A DNA stretch of 64,000 bases, taken from positions 62,001 to 126,000 of the forward strand of contig NZ_JABFDK010000002.1 in NCBI RefSeq assembly GCF_013403865.1, written 5' to 3'. Source of the DNA: Winogradskyella costae (lineage in GTDB: Bacteria > Bacteroidota > Bacteroidia > Flavobacteriales > Flavobacteriaceae). This document shows positions 15,591 through 24,382 of the stretch, in pieces. The notes beneath the pieces were generated by a model that saw only the letters and a list, made by a program, of their open reading frames with translations, did not search any database and was not told the DNA's origin. A program made the translations under genes and the position numbers. The stretch's first letter is position 1. Each line of letters begins with the position of its first letter.

Positions 15591-15615
15591 AGGAAGCCCT
15601 AGAGCTTCCTTTTTT
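15591..15615. terminator. Bidirectional terminator between convergent genes
   Basis: Stem AGGAAGC/GCTTCCT with A-run upstream and T-run downstream. It can serve both the propeller gene (plus) and the sigma operon (minus). Confidence 0.85.
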
Positions 15616-15629
15616 ATTTAGGGTATACA

Positions 15630-16061
15630 CTATTGTTTAGAGTGCCGTTTTTTATATTCTTCAAACATTTTTTGCCTAAAAGATCGTTCTGCTTGATACA
15701 ATTTAATTATTTTTTTTGCCGGGAGAATTTCTAATAACTCATTAAGCATTTTAGAATGTAATTCTACTTTCTGTTTCTCAGTCTTTTCCATGGCTAACAA
15801 TAGTGATTTTGCTTCTGTTTCAGAAAGCTCTTCTGGCTTTTTGTCTTTTCTTCTGTTAGTAGAACTTTCTCTTAATTTGTTTTCAGCGTCTTCATTGGCA
15901 TTATAAATAGGCCAAAACTTCTGTGCTTCAGATTCAGTTAAATCTAATTGCTCTGTGATGTGTGCAATTTTTAAAGCTTTAATTTTTTCTCTATCAAATT
16001 TTTGTGCAAATATGCTAGTAGAAATAAACAAAGCAAGAATGAGTGTGTGTATTATTTTCAT
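15630..16061 (-). CDS. Spy-like periplasmic protein of an ECF operon
   Basis: 143 residues from the ATG at 16061; a TTG 15 nt further upstream is possible but overlaps the preceding gene and is less likely. Signal peptide ending at IFAQ, then an all-helical domain with ALKIAHITEQLDLTESEAQK and F-W-P-I-Y-N. That pattern occurs in Bacteroidota Spy/LTXXQ-like or sensor proteins encoded with ECF sigma and anti-sigma factors. The C-terminus is Lys/Arg-rich. It is the third gene of sigma/anti-sigma/Spy-like and may signal envelope state to the anti-sigma factor, by analogy with CnrX (inference). Confidence 0.75.
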   Translation of the reverse strand: MKIIHTLILALFISTSIFAQKFDREKIKALKIAHITEQLDLTESEAQKFWPIYNANEDAENKLRESSTNRRKDKKPEELSETEAKSLLLAMEKTEKQKVELHSKMLNELLEILPAKKIIKLYQAERSFRQKMFEEYKKRHSKQ

Positions 16062-16068
16062 AATCGTT

Positions 16069-16572
16069 TTATTCAAAAATTAGGTCTTCAGTCTCCACGT
16101 TTTCAAAGTAGTGATCGAGTTCTTCATCTGAAATATTTATATCTATAAAATCGGTTACTGAAATATCATCAGATTTAAACAATGAGGCATAATCCTCATT
16201 GGTGTAATCTTCTTGGTACAAGTAACTTTCAAGGATTTCGGTTTCTAAATTATCAATTGTAATGTTGTCGTTATTGAATACTAAACTAAATAAGAGTACA
16301 ATACTTGCTGCAATACCAGCAAAATAGTAAAATGTATTTTTTTGTTTTAGGCTGATAACTCGTTTTTCTGATTTAGGTTGAAGTTTTTCTATGATTGTCT
16401 CTTCAACAACATCAAAATAATTTTCAGGAATGATAAAACCTGAAGCTTCTGAAGTCTTCATGGCTTTTTTTTCATCCAAGCGTTCAAAAAAATCAGTTTC
16501 AAACGACTCAAAATAATTTTTGGGTGTTTTAAAACCAGAAGATTTAACCGTATGTAAATTATTATTTTTCAT
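16069..16572 (-). CDS. Anti-sigma factor-like single-pass membrane protein
   Basis: 167 residues. The cytoplasmic N-terminal part has two copies of a short helical unit: FKTPKNYFESFETDFFERL (14-32) and a second with IPENYFDVVEETIIEKL (about 47-63). The P-[KE]-N-Y-F core is typical of Bacteroidota anti-sigma-like proteins. One transmembrane helix follows (about residues 87-104) and an acidic extracytoplasmic tail rich in Asp/Glu. It starts at ATG, 71 nt after the sigma gene. Likely binds and inhibits the sigma factor encoded at 16644; the zinc-finger (ZAS) His/Cys motif is absent. Confidence 0.75.
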   Translation of the reverse strand: MKNNNLHTVKSSGFKTPKNYFESFETDFFERLDEKKAMKTSEASGFIIPENYFDVVEETIIEKLQPKSEKRVISLKQKNTFYYFAGIAASIVLLFSLVFNNDNITIDNLETEILESYLYQEDYTNEDYASLFKSDDISVTDFIDINISDEELDHYFENVETEDLIFE

Positions 16573-16643
16573 GTTCGTTTTTCGGAATTTCCGAAATGAT
16601 TTAACTGTTTTCTATTACTAAGACTTCAAATTATTAAAATGGT

Positions 16644-17186
16644 TTAATCTGAAGTTAAAAAGGCTTCAATTTTTTTTGCTGCAATATGATACGACGCTTT
16701 TAAAGCTCCTTCACTTGTATCTAAAATATCGGCCATGTCTTTATATTTTAAATCATCAAAATAGCGCATATTAAATACTAATCGCTGTTTCTCTGGTAAT
16801 GTAGCTATGGCTTTCTGTAATTTTAATTGGATATCATTTCCTTCAAAATACACATCGGCTTGTAAATTATTGATAGCTCTGGTTTGATGTTCTTCGTTAC
16901 TAATCTGTAAACGTTTGGCATTTTTATTTATTAATGTAATCGATTCGTTAGTAGCAATGCGATACAGCCATGAAAACAATTTACTTTCCCCTTTAAAATT
17001 ATCGATGCTACGATAGACCTTTATAAATGTATTCTGCAAAGCGTCATCAGCGTCATTATGGTTGATTACAATTTTACGAATATGCCAATACAATCGTTCC
17101 TTATAGAGCTGTAATAACTCTCTATAGGCTGCTTCTTTTGTTAAAGGGTTTTTTAAACGGGTTATAAATTCCGATTCGTTAATCAA
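16644..17186 (-). CDS. ECF RNA polymerase sigma factor
   Basis: 180 residues. Region 2 (about 20-90) includes DADDALQNTFIKVYR and FSWLYRIATN; region 4 (about 120-175) has LPEKQRLVFNMRYFDDLKYK and the helix-turn-helix SEGALKASYHIAAKKI. The start is a TTG (no in-frame ATG upstream before a stop, none nearby downstream). It heads the operon sigma/anti-sigma/Spy-like. Upstream on the minus strand lies TTAAAC-N17-GTCTTA, an ECF-like promoter that suggests autoregulation. The same arrangement occurs before the YHYH gene at 10997, so this sigma factor is a candidate regulator of at least that module. Confidence 0.92.
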   Translation of the reverse strand: MINESEFITRLKNPLTKEAAYRELLQLYKERLYWHIRKIVINHNDADDALQNTFIKVYRSIDNFKGESKLFSWLYRIATNESITLINKNAKRLQISNEEHQTRAINNLQADVYFEGNDIQLKLQKAIATLPEKQRLVFNMRYFDDLKYKDMADILDTSEGALKASYHIAAKKIEAFLTSD

Positions 17187-17203
17187 TTGATTTCATTTGG
17201 TAT

Positions 17204-17232
17204 TAAGACCTCTTAAATTACTAAAAGTTTAA
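17204..17232 (-). promoter_or_regulatory. Candidate autoregulatory ECF promoter
   Basis: On the minus strand: TTAAAC (17232-17227), 17 nt, GTCTTA (17209-17204), placing a start site about 14 nt before the TTG start codon. Same hexamers and gap as at 10934. Confidence 0.45.
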
Positions 17233-17430
17233 TTGATTTTTTCTGTTAAATTTATTGTTTTTAGTTTTTGTTGATAATCAGAGTTTTAAAATCATTTTTT
17301 TCGACAAAATACTGAAATAAACGATAAAATACAGTTTTTTCTTGTTTGCTATTTTAATTTGGTATATGTTTGTTTCAACTTAACCTATTATGGTTTATCA
17401 GTTCCCCAAATCTGATAACAAAAAAGAAAA
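17233..17430. other. Intergenic stretch without recognised features
   Basis: Within the 305-bp gap between the sigma gene and the ABC exporter, apart from the promoter candidate (17204-17232) and the terminator (17431-17459), I see only AT-rich sequence. There is no open frame of note, repeat or RNA-like fold. Confidence 0.5.
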
Positions 17431-17459
17431 GGATGTATAATATATACATCCTTTTTTTT
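17431..17459. terminator. Terminator downstream of the ABC exporter gene
   Basis: Stem GGATGTATA/TATACATCC with a 3-nt loop, flanked by A-run and T-run on both sides, so it can act in either direction. It serves the minus-strand operon ending at 17492. Confidence 0.85.
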
Positions 17460-17491
17460 ATTCTCTATTGTCGCTTAGCGCAACTGGTTAT

Positions 17492-19321
17492 TTAAGAATC
17501 GAAACTTTGCATTTCCACTAATTTTTTATAAACTCCATTTTTAGCAATCAATTCTGCATGAGTGCCTTGTTCTGCAATTTCTCCTTTTTGCATTACGACA
17601 ATAAGGTCTGCATTTTGAATGGTAGAAAGTCTATGTGCAATGACAATCGAAGTTCTGTTTTTCATCATGTTTTCTAAGGCATCTTGCACTAATTTTTCAC
17701 TTTCAGTATCTAAAGCTGAGGTGGCTTCATCTAGAATCATTATCGGTGAATTCTTAAGAACAGCTCTGGCAATGTTGATACGTTGTTTTTGTCCACCAGA
17801 AATTTTTCCACCAGAATCTCCAATGTTAGTGTTAATACCTTGAGGTAAATCTTTAACAAATTCCCAAGCATTAGCAATTTTTAAGGCTTCGATAATTTCA
17901 TCATCATTAGCGTCTTCTTTTCCGACTCTTAGATTATTTGCTACAGTATCATTAAATAATATAGAGTCTTGGTTCACTAAGCCTAAGAAACCTCTCAAAC
18001 ATTTTTTAGAAAGATCCTTAATATTTACACCATCAATTAAAATGTTGCCTTCATTTACATCGTAAAATCGAGTGACGAGATTAGCGATAGTACTTTTACC
18101 ACTTCCAGATTGTCCAACAAGTGCTATGGATTTTCCTTTAGGGATTGCTAAACTGAAGTTCTTTAAAACATAGTGATCTTCGTATTTAAAGGAAATATTT
18201 TCAAGTGTAATTTCCGTTTCAAAATTTTGCTTTTCTATCGGATTTTCAATTTCTCTTATGTCATTCTCTGTTTCTAAAAACTCTAGAATTCTATTGGCAG
18301 CACCATCACCACGTTTTACGCTATAACTTGCTTTAGCTATTGCTTTAGCAGGCGTAAGAATGTTATATGCTAATGTTATATAGCCAACAAAGAAACTGGC
18401 ATCCATTGTTTTATCTACAAAGACGAGGTAACCACCATAAACGAGTAACACACCAATAACAATAATACCTAATAATTCACTTAGAGGAGATGCTAAATTT
18501 TGTCGGTTTAATAGTTTGTTAGAATACTTATAATATCTAGCATTACTGTCTTCAAATTTACCAGCAAACATTTTTTCTACGTTAAAGGCTTTGATAATTC
18601 TCAAACCTCCCATAGTTTCTTCTAAAACAGATAAAAAGATGCCTTGCTCTTTTTGAACTTTTAACGATCCTTTCTTTAACGATTTACCGATTTTAGAGAT
18701 TATAAAACCTGATATAGGAATAAATACGAGAACAAATAAGGTCAGCTTAGGACTAAGAACCAGCATGGTAATTAATGAAAACAATATAGTAAGCGGCTCT
18801 CTTACAATCATTTCTAAGATGGATAGAAATGAGTTTCTTACCTCATTAACATCTGCACTTACTCTAGAGATGGTATCACCTTTTGACTTTTCAGAATAAA
18901 AAGCCAATGGTAGTGTTACAATCTTATCGTATAACTTATTTCTGATATCTTTTAATACTCCATTTCTTAAAAACGTAATGAAATACATGGCGAGATAATT
19001 TGAAATGTTTTTAAGTAAAAACATACTTATTATAACACCTACCATCATCATTAACACTTTAAAGTCACCATACTTTTCTATGCTATCAACCATAAAGAAA
19101 TTAAGGTAATCTTCACCGTAATTCTGGAGTTTTAACCAACCTTGCCATGTAGGCTTAATAGCTACTTCACGTTGATCACTAAAAATAACTTTTAATACTG
19201 GAATTAAAGCAACAAAAGAAAGCGTGCTAAAAAGGGCATATAAAATATTGAAGAAAATGTTTAAATACGCATACTTCTTGTAAGGTAGTGCAAAAGGTAT
19301 GAGTTTCTTTATATAATTCAT
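17492..19321 (-). CDS. ABC exporter (MsbA-like, fused permease-ATPase)
   Basis: 609 residues, a half-transporter. The transmembrane domain (about 1-330) has six helices. The nucleotide-binding domain (about 365-605) has Walker A GQSGSGKST, the Q-loop, signature SGGQKQR, Walker B IMILDEATSALD and the H-loop His in IVIAHRLST. The layout and length fit MsbA/lipid A exporter-type subfamily B proteins, but the substrate cannot be read from sequence. It probably flips lipids or drugs across the inner membrane as a homodimer. It begins 3 nt after the phosphohexomutase gene ends, so the two are co-transcribed. Confidence 0.9.
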   Translation of the reverse strand: MNYIKKLIPFALPYKKYAYLNIFFNILYALFSTLSFVALIPVLKVIFSDQREVAIKPTWQGWLKLQNYGEDYLNFFMVDSIEKYGDFKVLMMMVGVIISMFLLKNISNYLAMYFITFLRNGVLKDIRNKLYDKIVTLPLAFYSEKSKGDTISRVSADVNEVRNSFLSILEMIVREPLTILFSLITMLVLSPKLTLFVLVFIPISGFIISKIGKSLKKGSLKVQKEQGIFLSVLEETMGGLRIIKAFNVEKMFAGKFEDSNARYYKYSNKLLNRQNLASPLSELLGIIVIGVLLVYGGYLVFVDKTMDASFFVGYITLAYNILTPAKAIAKASYSVKRGDGAANRILEFLETENDIREIENPIEKQNFETEITLENISFKYEDHYVLKNFSLAIPKGKSIALVGQSGSGKSTIANLVTRFYDVNEGNILIDGVNIKDLSKKCLRGFLGLVNQDSILFNDTVANNLRVGKEDANDDEIIEALKIANAWEFVKDLPQGINTNIGDSGGKISGGQKQRINIARAVLKNSPIMILDEATSALDTESEKLVQDALENMMKNRTSIVIAHRLSTIQNADLIVVMQKGEIAEQGTHAELIAKNGVYKKLVEMQSFDS

Positions 19322-19324
19322 CTA

Positions 19325-21052
19325 CTATAAATTCATGTCTGCTAAAATCGCATTAATTCTATTATCCAACAATTGCTCCGTTGTCGCAAAGTCTGCCGAA
19401 TTGTCAAGGTCAGCATTTACGCTGATGTAGAATTTGATTTTTGGTTCTGTACCACTTGGTCTAAGTGCAATTTTACTTCCGTTTTCAGTGTAGTAAATTA
19501 ATACATTAGATTTTGGAATATCTATAGTTGTTTCTTCGTTAGATTGAAGGTTTTTAGAAATAGATAATTGGTAATCTTCAATTAAGACTACTTTTTCGCC
19601 GTTGATTTCTTTTAGCGGATTTTCTCTAGCATCAATCATCATTTGTTTAATTTCTTGTGCTCCTTCAATTCCTTTTTTAGTTATAGATACTAAGCGCTCT
19701 TTAAAAAAACCATGTTCAACATATAAATCAATTAATTCTTGATACATAGTTTTGCCCTTTTCTTTTGCTTGTGCAGCAATTTCAATAGCTAATAGCGTAG
19801 AAGTTACAGCATCTTTATCGCGAACAAAGTCACCTACCATAAATCCAAAACTTTCTTCACCTCCTCCAATAAAATCCATGGTTGGGAAGTCTTTAATCAT
19901 TTTTGCAATCCATTTAAAACCAGTTAATCCAATTTTACACTCTACGTCATAAGAATCACCCAAAACAGACATCATTGGAGTAGATACAATTGTAGAGGCT
20001 ATAAATTGGTTTCCGTTTATTTTATTTTCATTTTTCCATTGGTTTAATAGAAAATTAGTCATTAAAATCATCGTTTGATTTCCGTTAAGAATCACCAATT
20101 CATTTTCTAAGTTTCGCACCACAACTCCCAAACGATCGCAATCTGGATCTGTACCAATAACAATATCTCCATCAACTTTTCCTGCAAGTGCTATAGCCAT
20201 TTTTAAAGCTTCTGGTTCTTCAGGATTTGGAGAGACTACCGTTGGGAAATCACCATTAGGGACACGTTGTTCTTCAACAATATTTACATTGGTATAGCCT
20301 GCACGTTTTAAGGTTTCTGGAACGGCTGTAATTGAAGTACCATGTAAAGAGGTAAATACAATATTTAGATTTTCTTTAGCTTCTTTCGAAGTATCAAAAC
20401 TTCCATTTTTTACAGAAGCATCAATGAATACATCATCAACGTCCTTACCTATATATTGAATTAAATCGGAATTAGCTTCAAACTTAATTTCAGAATAATC
20501 TAAACGATTTATTTCAGCGATTACAGCAGCATCTTGTGGTGGCACTAATTGACCACCATCTTGCCAGTATACCTTATATCCATTGTATTCTGGTGGGTTA
20601 TGAGACGCTGTTAAAACGATACCACAATGGCAGTCTAAATGTTTTAACGCGAATGATAATTCTGGTGTTGGTCTTAATTCTTCAAACAAAAACACTTTAA
20701 TACCATTAGCTGAAAATACATCAGCAACAAGCTTTCCGAAAGATTGGCTATTATGCCTACAATCATAGGCAATCGCAACTTTTAATTCTTCGTTTGGGAA
20801 GGATTCTTTTAAGTAGTTACTTAAACCTTGTGTGTTTTTTCCTAAAGTATATTTATTGATTCGGTTGGTGCCTAATCCCATAATACCTCGCATTCCACCA
20901 GTTCCAAATTCGAGATCTTTATAAAAACTCTCTTCTAATTCTTTAGGATTAGAGGCAATCATGTTTTTAATTTCCTTTTGAGAATGGTCATCAAAAGTTG
21001 GTGTTAGCCAAGAATTTATACGTTCTAAAATTTCTGGTTTAATATGTATCAT
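19325..21052 (-). CDS. Phospho-sugar mutase (phosphoglucomutase/phosphomannomutase family)
   Basis: 575 residues from the ATG at 21052. An upstream TTG would add 11 residues without family similarity. The four-domain alpha-D-phosphohexomutase fold is shown by the active-site serine loop [13 protein letters not shown], the metal-binding loop [10 protein letters not shown] (three Asp), the sugar-binding loop GGEESFG and the phosphate-binding loop [12 protein letters not shown]. It interconverts hexose 1- and 6-phosphates for sugar-nucleotide synthesis. The length agrees with the 560-580 residue PgcA-like subgroup. Upstream neighbours are a GT2 glycosyltransferase and DUF4199, fitting an envelope-sugar role. 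Confidence 0.93.
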   Translation of the reverse strand: MIHIKPEILERINSWLTPTFDDHSQKEIKNMIASNPKELEESFYKDLEFGTGGMRGIMGLGTNRINKYTLGKNTQGLSNYLKESFPNEELKVAIAYDCRHNSQSFGKLVADVFSANGIKVFLFEELRPTPELSFALKHLDCHCGIVLTASHNPPEYNGYKVYWQDGGQLVPPQDAAVIAEINRLDYSEIKFEANSDLIQYIGKDVDDVFIDASVKNGSFDTSKEAKENLNIVFTSLHGTSITAVPETLKRAGYTNVNIVEEQRVPNGDFPTVVSPNPEEPEALKMAIALAGKVDGDIVIGTDPDCDRLGVVVRNLENELVILNGNQTMILMTNFLLNQWKNENKINGNQFIASTIVSTPMMSVLGDSYDVECKIGLTGFKWIAKMIKDFPTMDFIGGGEESFGFMVGDFVRDKDAVTSTLLAIEIAAQAKEKGKTMYQELIDLYVEHGFFKERLVSITKKGIEGAQEIKQMMIDARENPLKEINGEKVVLIEDYQLSISKNLQSNEETTIDIPKSNVLIYYTENGSKIALRPSGTEPKIKFYISVNADLDNSADFATTEQLLDNRINAILADMNL

Positions 21053-21127
21053 GGATAAAGTGGATTTATTAACAAAAATAAACAATTCAAAATTTTAATA
21101 AGTCTTGTAAACAATAAAATTAGTTTA

Positions 21128-22078
21128 TCAAGAAAGATTCAAATTTTCTTTTATAAAATAGCGTTGTTGTTGCCGGTTAGAGCGTAAAATAAGTTCGCCC
21201 AAGAAGCCTGCGATAAATAATTGCGAACCTATAATCATGGTAGATAATGCAATGTAGAATTGTGGTCGGTCTGTAATGAGTCGTCCTGCGGGGTTTAAAA
21301 ATAGCTTGTCCATACCTAAATAAAAGGAAAAACAAAACCCGATAAAAAACATGATGACGCCAAGTGCCCCAAATAAGTGCATTGGTCTTTTTCCAAAGTG
21401 GGATACAAACCAAATGGTAATGAGATCTAAAAAGCCATTTACAAAGCGATTCATCCCAAATTTAGTATGGCCATATTTACGGGCTTGGTGCTGTACTACT
21501 TTTTCCCCTATGTTCGTGAATCCTGCATTTTTAGCAAGAACAGGGATGTAGCGATGCATTTCGCCGTACACATCAATATGTTTTACTACGGTATTACTAT
21601 AGGCTTTTAAGCCGCAATTAAAATCATTTAAAGTAACACCAGAAGTACGTCTTGCTGCCCAATTGAATAATTTTGAAGGTAAATTTTTAGAGAAATAAGA
21701 ATCGTAACGCTTCTTTTTCCAGCCAGAAACAAGATCAAAACCATCACCTTTTATCATTTTAAAAAGTTCTGGGATTTCTTCAGGATTATCTTGCAAATCC
21801 GCATCCATCGTAATGACTACATCTCCTTCTGCTTTCGCAAAACCAGCATGCAAGGCTTGTGATTTCCCAAAGTTTTTTAGAAACTTAATACCTTTTACTT
21901 TAGGATTAATTTCACCTAGTTCAGAAATAATTTGCCATGATTTATCAGTGCTACCGTCGTCTATAAAAAGAATTTCATAAGAAAACTGATTGGATAGCAT
22001 TACTGATACTATCCAATCGTGTAATTCTTTTAAAGAGTCGCGTTCGTTAAGTAGTGGAATTACTACTGATATATCCAT
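21128..22078 (-). CDS. GT2 polyprenyl-phosphate glycosyltransferase (DPM1/GtrB-like)
   Basis: 316 residues. GT-A domain (1-225) with VVIPLLNERDS, FIDDGSTD, and the metal-binding DADLQD. Two C-terminal transmembrane helices (about 235-260 and 270-300) follow, as in GtrB/dolichol-phosphate mannosyltransferase-like enzymes that charge a polyprenyl phosphate at the membrane. The start is an ATG and the length is usual for the family. It lies directly downstream of DUF4199, an arrangement common in Flavobacteriia. The sugar transferred is unknown. Confidence 0.9.
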   Translation of the reverse strand: MDISVVIPLLNERDSLKELHDWIVSVMLSNQFSYEILFIDDGSTDKSWQIISELGEINPKVKGIKFLKNFGKSQALHAGFAKAEGDVVITMDADLQDNPEEIPELFKMIKGDGFDLVSGWKKKRYDSYFSKNLPSKLFNWAARRTSGVTLNDFNCGLKAYSNTVVKHIDVYGEMHRYIPVLAKNAGFTNIGEKVVQHQARKYGHTKFGMNRFVNGFLDLITIWFVSHFGKRPMHLFGALGVIMFFIGFCFSFYLGMDKLFLNPAGRLITDRPQFYIALSTMIIGSQLFIAGFLGELILRSNRQQQRYFIKENLNLS

Positions 22079-22121
22079 ATGTTTAAGTCTAATTTCTACA
22101 CTTCAAAAATAAAGAAATTAT

Positions 22122-22655
22122 TTAAGCTTCGTTAGGATCATTTTTTTTCATAACCAAAGCAACAAGAAGTCCAATTATTGAATAAAAGACAAAGCCTTGA
22201 GCTAAAGATTTTATTTGTGTTCCGATTGCAAAGGTATCTTGTTTTTCCATTTCAATCATCGCTTTTTCTATTTCACTAGCTGGAGCTCCGAAACTTTCCA
22301 TTAAAGTCGATGTTTTTTCAAGTACAATTTCTTTAAGAATTATTGCGGCATCTTGATCCACATAATTGAATAATATAAATGTAACGAGTGTGCTAATGAA
22401 AATACCTATTGCGATCGTTATAAAATATGATGAAAACGCTTGTTTGAAGCTAATAAATCCATTTAGCATGGATTTAGCCTTTGCACAAGAAATAATTCCA
22501 AAAATAATACTGACTAAAGGTAGTAATAACATTACAAGCCAAAAATTCACTAATAATTCTAGGTCTATAGCATAACCTATTATTGTAAATGAAACTAAAA
22601 TAAGACTCAAATAAACTCCGTAATTAACTGCTACAGATTTTAAAGTTTTTTCCAT
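22122..22655 (-). CDS. DUF4199 family membrane protein
   Basis: 177 residues with four predicted transmembrane helices: about 10-30, 35-55, 70-95 and 147-167. Between helices 3 and 4 lies a polar segment with EIEKAMIEMEKQ. The sequence LNGFISFKQAFSSYF after helix 2 is characteristic of the DUF4199 family (Bacteroidota). Function unknown. It is first in the operon DUF4199-GT2-phosphohexomutase-ABC exporter, suggesting a role with envelope lipid or glycan assembly. Confidence 0.88.
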   Translation of the reverse strand: MEKTLKSVAVNYGVYLSLILVSFTIIGYAIDLELLVNFWLVMLLLPLVSIIFGIISCAKAKSMLNGFISFKQAFSSYFITIAIGIFISTLVTFILFNYVDQDAAIILKEIVLEKTSTLMESFGAPASEIEKAMIEMEKQDTFAIGTQIKSLAQGFVFYSIIGLLVALVMKKNDPNEA

Positions 22656-22735
22656 AATTAAGTTGGTTTTTCTAGTTAGTATTCAAAGTTACATAAATGT
22701 TACATACTTTTACTAAATAAAATTTGTCAAAAAGA

Positions 22736-22765
22736 TTGTAGATTTATAAAAATTGGTTAAATTTG
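22736..22765 (+). promoter_or_regulatory. Housekeeping promoter of rpmE2
   Basis: TTG (22736-22738), 19 nt, TAAATTTG (22758-22765). This matches the Bacteroidota sigma-A consensus TTTG-N19-TAnnTTTG and lies about 37 nt before the L31 start. Confidence 0.8.
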
Positions 22766-22802
22766 CACCTCGAAAAATCGAATACATTTAAAGCATTTAG
22801 TG

Positions 22803-23054
22803 ATGAAAGCAGGAATACATCCAGAAAATTATAGAGTAGTAGCGTTTAAAGATATGTCTAACGAAGAGGTATATTTAACAAAATCTACAGCAGACACAAG
22901 TGAGACTATCGATCTAGATGGTACTGAATATCCATTAGTAAAATTGGAGATTTCTAGAACATCTCATCCATTCTATACAGGTAAATCTAAATTAGTAGAT
23001 ACAGCTGGTCGTATCGACAAGTTCAAAAACAAATACGCAAAGTTTAAAAAATAA
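22803..23054 (+). CDS. rpmE2: 50S ribosomal protein L31 type B
   Basis: 83 residues from the ATG at 22803; an adjoining GTG one codon upstream is not needed. The sequence [19 protein letters not shown] and [17 protein letters not shown] identify L31. The CxxC zinc-ribbon cysteines are absent, which makes it the type B (zinc-free) paralog. Length is normal. It is monocistronic, with a strong consensus promoter and a strong terminator, as usual for this gene in Flavobacteriia. Confidence 0.95.
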   Translation: MKAGIHPENYRVVAFKDMSNEEVYLTKSTADTSETIDLDGTEYPLVKLEISRTSHPFYTGKSKLVDTAGRIDKFKNKYAKFKK

Positions 23055-23080
23055 ACTTTGCTTAATAATATTTATAAAAA

Positions 23081-23108
23081 GCCTTTCTGTGATCAGAAAG
23101 GCTTTTTT
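23081..23108 (+). terminator. Terminator of rpmE2
   Basis: Perfect 9-bp stem GCCTTTCTG/CAGAAAGGC, TGAT loop, six T; an A-run precedes it. Confidence 0.92.
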
Positions 23109-23202
23109 ATTTTAAGCAATTACATTATTTTTGATCTTATAATTAAGTTGAGTTTATAAGCTTCACGCATCTAAATGTCAATTTATAACTCAAAATCTCG
23201 CC

Positions 23203-24378
23203 ATGAATTACATATTATTTGACGGTCCTTATCGTAATAATCTTCTGCCATTTACTTTTACAAGACCAGTTGCAGACTTAAGAGTTGGTATTTTAACGAT
23301 ACGCCAAAAATGGGAATCGTATATTGATTATACCACGACAACTGTTACCGAAGATTACTTATCTGAGAAGTTTCCGATGGTAGAAATGGAAAATAATATT
23401 ATGATTAACGCTACTTTTCTACCTAATATGGAAGTTGCAGAAGTTGTTAAAAACTTAACCAAAAATCAAGCGCTATTTAAAGGCGAAGATGTCGTAGCCT
23501 TTTTTATTGAAGAAGGTGAAGAAGTTAGTGATTTTTCAACCTTTGAAGCGATAGAGTTTGAGGGGGATCTTTTAAAAATTGAACATACTTGGGATATTTT
23601 TAGGCTGAATGGTGAGGCGATTATTGAAGATTTTAGTTTAATTACTAAGGATAGAGAATCGCAACCAATACCTGCGACAATAAATACCATTAATCCCGAA
23701 AATATTTTTATCGAAAAAGGAGCGACCTTAAATTTTGCAACATTAAATGCTAGTTCTGGTCCAATCTATATTGGTAGAGATGCCGAAGTTATGGAAGGTT
23801 CTATTGTAAGAGGTCCTTTTGCGTTATGTAACAATGCTACATTAAAAATGGGGAGTAAGATTTATGGCCCAACGACTGTAGGACCACATAGTAAAGTTGG
23901 AGGAGAAGTAAGTAACTCAGTTATTTTTGGCTTTTCCAATAAAGGCCATGATGGTTTCTTAGGGAATTCTGTTATAGGCGAATGGTGTAATCTAGGGGCA
24001 GATACGAATACTAGTAATTTAAAAAATAATTACGCAGAAGTTAGACTTTGGGATTACCAAACGGAAGGTTTTGCTAAAACAAGCTTACAGTTTTGTGGAT
24101 TAATGATGGGAGATCATAGTAAATGCGGTATTAATACCATGTTTAATACAGGTACCGTTGTTGGTGTGAGCGCTAATATCTTCGGAAGTGGTTTTCCTAG
24201 AAACTTTGTGCCGAGTTTCTCTTGGGGAGGAAGCAAAGGATTTGTAACGTATAAAACGAATAAGGCCTTTGAAGTTGCAGAAGTGGTAATGGGACGACGT
24301 AAAGAGGAATTCACAGATATAGACAAAGCAATTTTAAATCATATTTTTGAAGAATCAAAGCAATATAGAAAAGACTAA
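23203..24378 (+). CDS. GlmU-family sugar nucleotidyltransferase-like protein
   Basis: 391 residues. The N-terminus NYILFDGPYRNNLLPFTFTRP and ADLRVGILTIRQKW mark the Bacteroidota 'GlmU family' proteins. The C-terminal half (from about residue 160) is a left-handed beta-helix of hexapeptide repeats, with IGRDAEVMEGSIVRGPFAL, VGGEVSNSVIFGFSNKGHDG and GVSANIFG. True GlmU has a GxGTRM pyrophosphorylase loop, which is not seen here, so the uridylyltransferase activity is doubtful. A GCATCTAAA sequence lies 27 nt before the start, but the matching -35 half is poor. The next gene starts 4 nt after the stop. Confidence 0.85.
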   Translation: MNYILFDGPYRNNLLPFTFTRPVADLRVGILTIRQKWESYIDYTTTTVTEDYLSEKFPMVEMENNIMINATFLPNMEVAEVVKNLTKNQALFKGEDVVAFFIEEGEEVSDFSTFEAIEFEGDLLKIEHTWDIFRLNGEAIIEDFSLITKDRESQPIPATINTINPENIFIEKGATLNFATLNASSGPIYIGRDAEVMEGSIVRGPFALCNNATLKMGSKIYGPTTVGPHSKVGGEVSNSVIFGFSNKGHDGFLGNSVIGEWCNLGADTNTSNLKNNYAEVRLWDYQTEGFAKTSLQFCGLMMGDHSKCGINTMFNTGTVVGVSANIFGSGFPRNFVPSFSWGGSKGFVTYKTNKAFEVAEVVMGRRKEEFTDIDKAILNHIFEESKQYRKD

Positions 24379-24382
24379 AGCC

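Noticed and set aside
23148..23175. Sixth CAAGTTT/CATCTAAA element before the GlmU-like gene
   Set aside because: GCATCTAAA is exact, but the upstream half is only GAGTTTA and the spacer is 10 nt, not 11. A housekeeping TATTTTTG box at 23126 is a simpler promoter.
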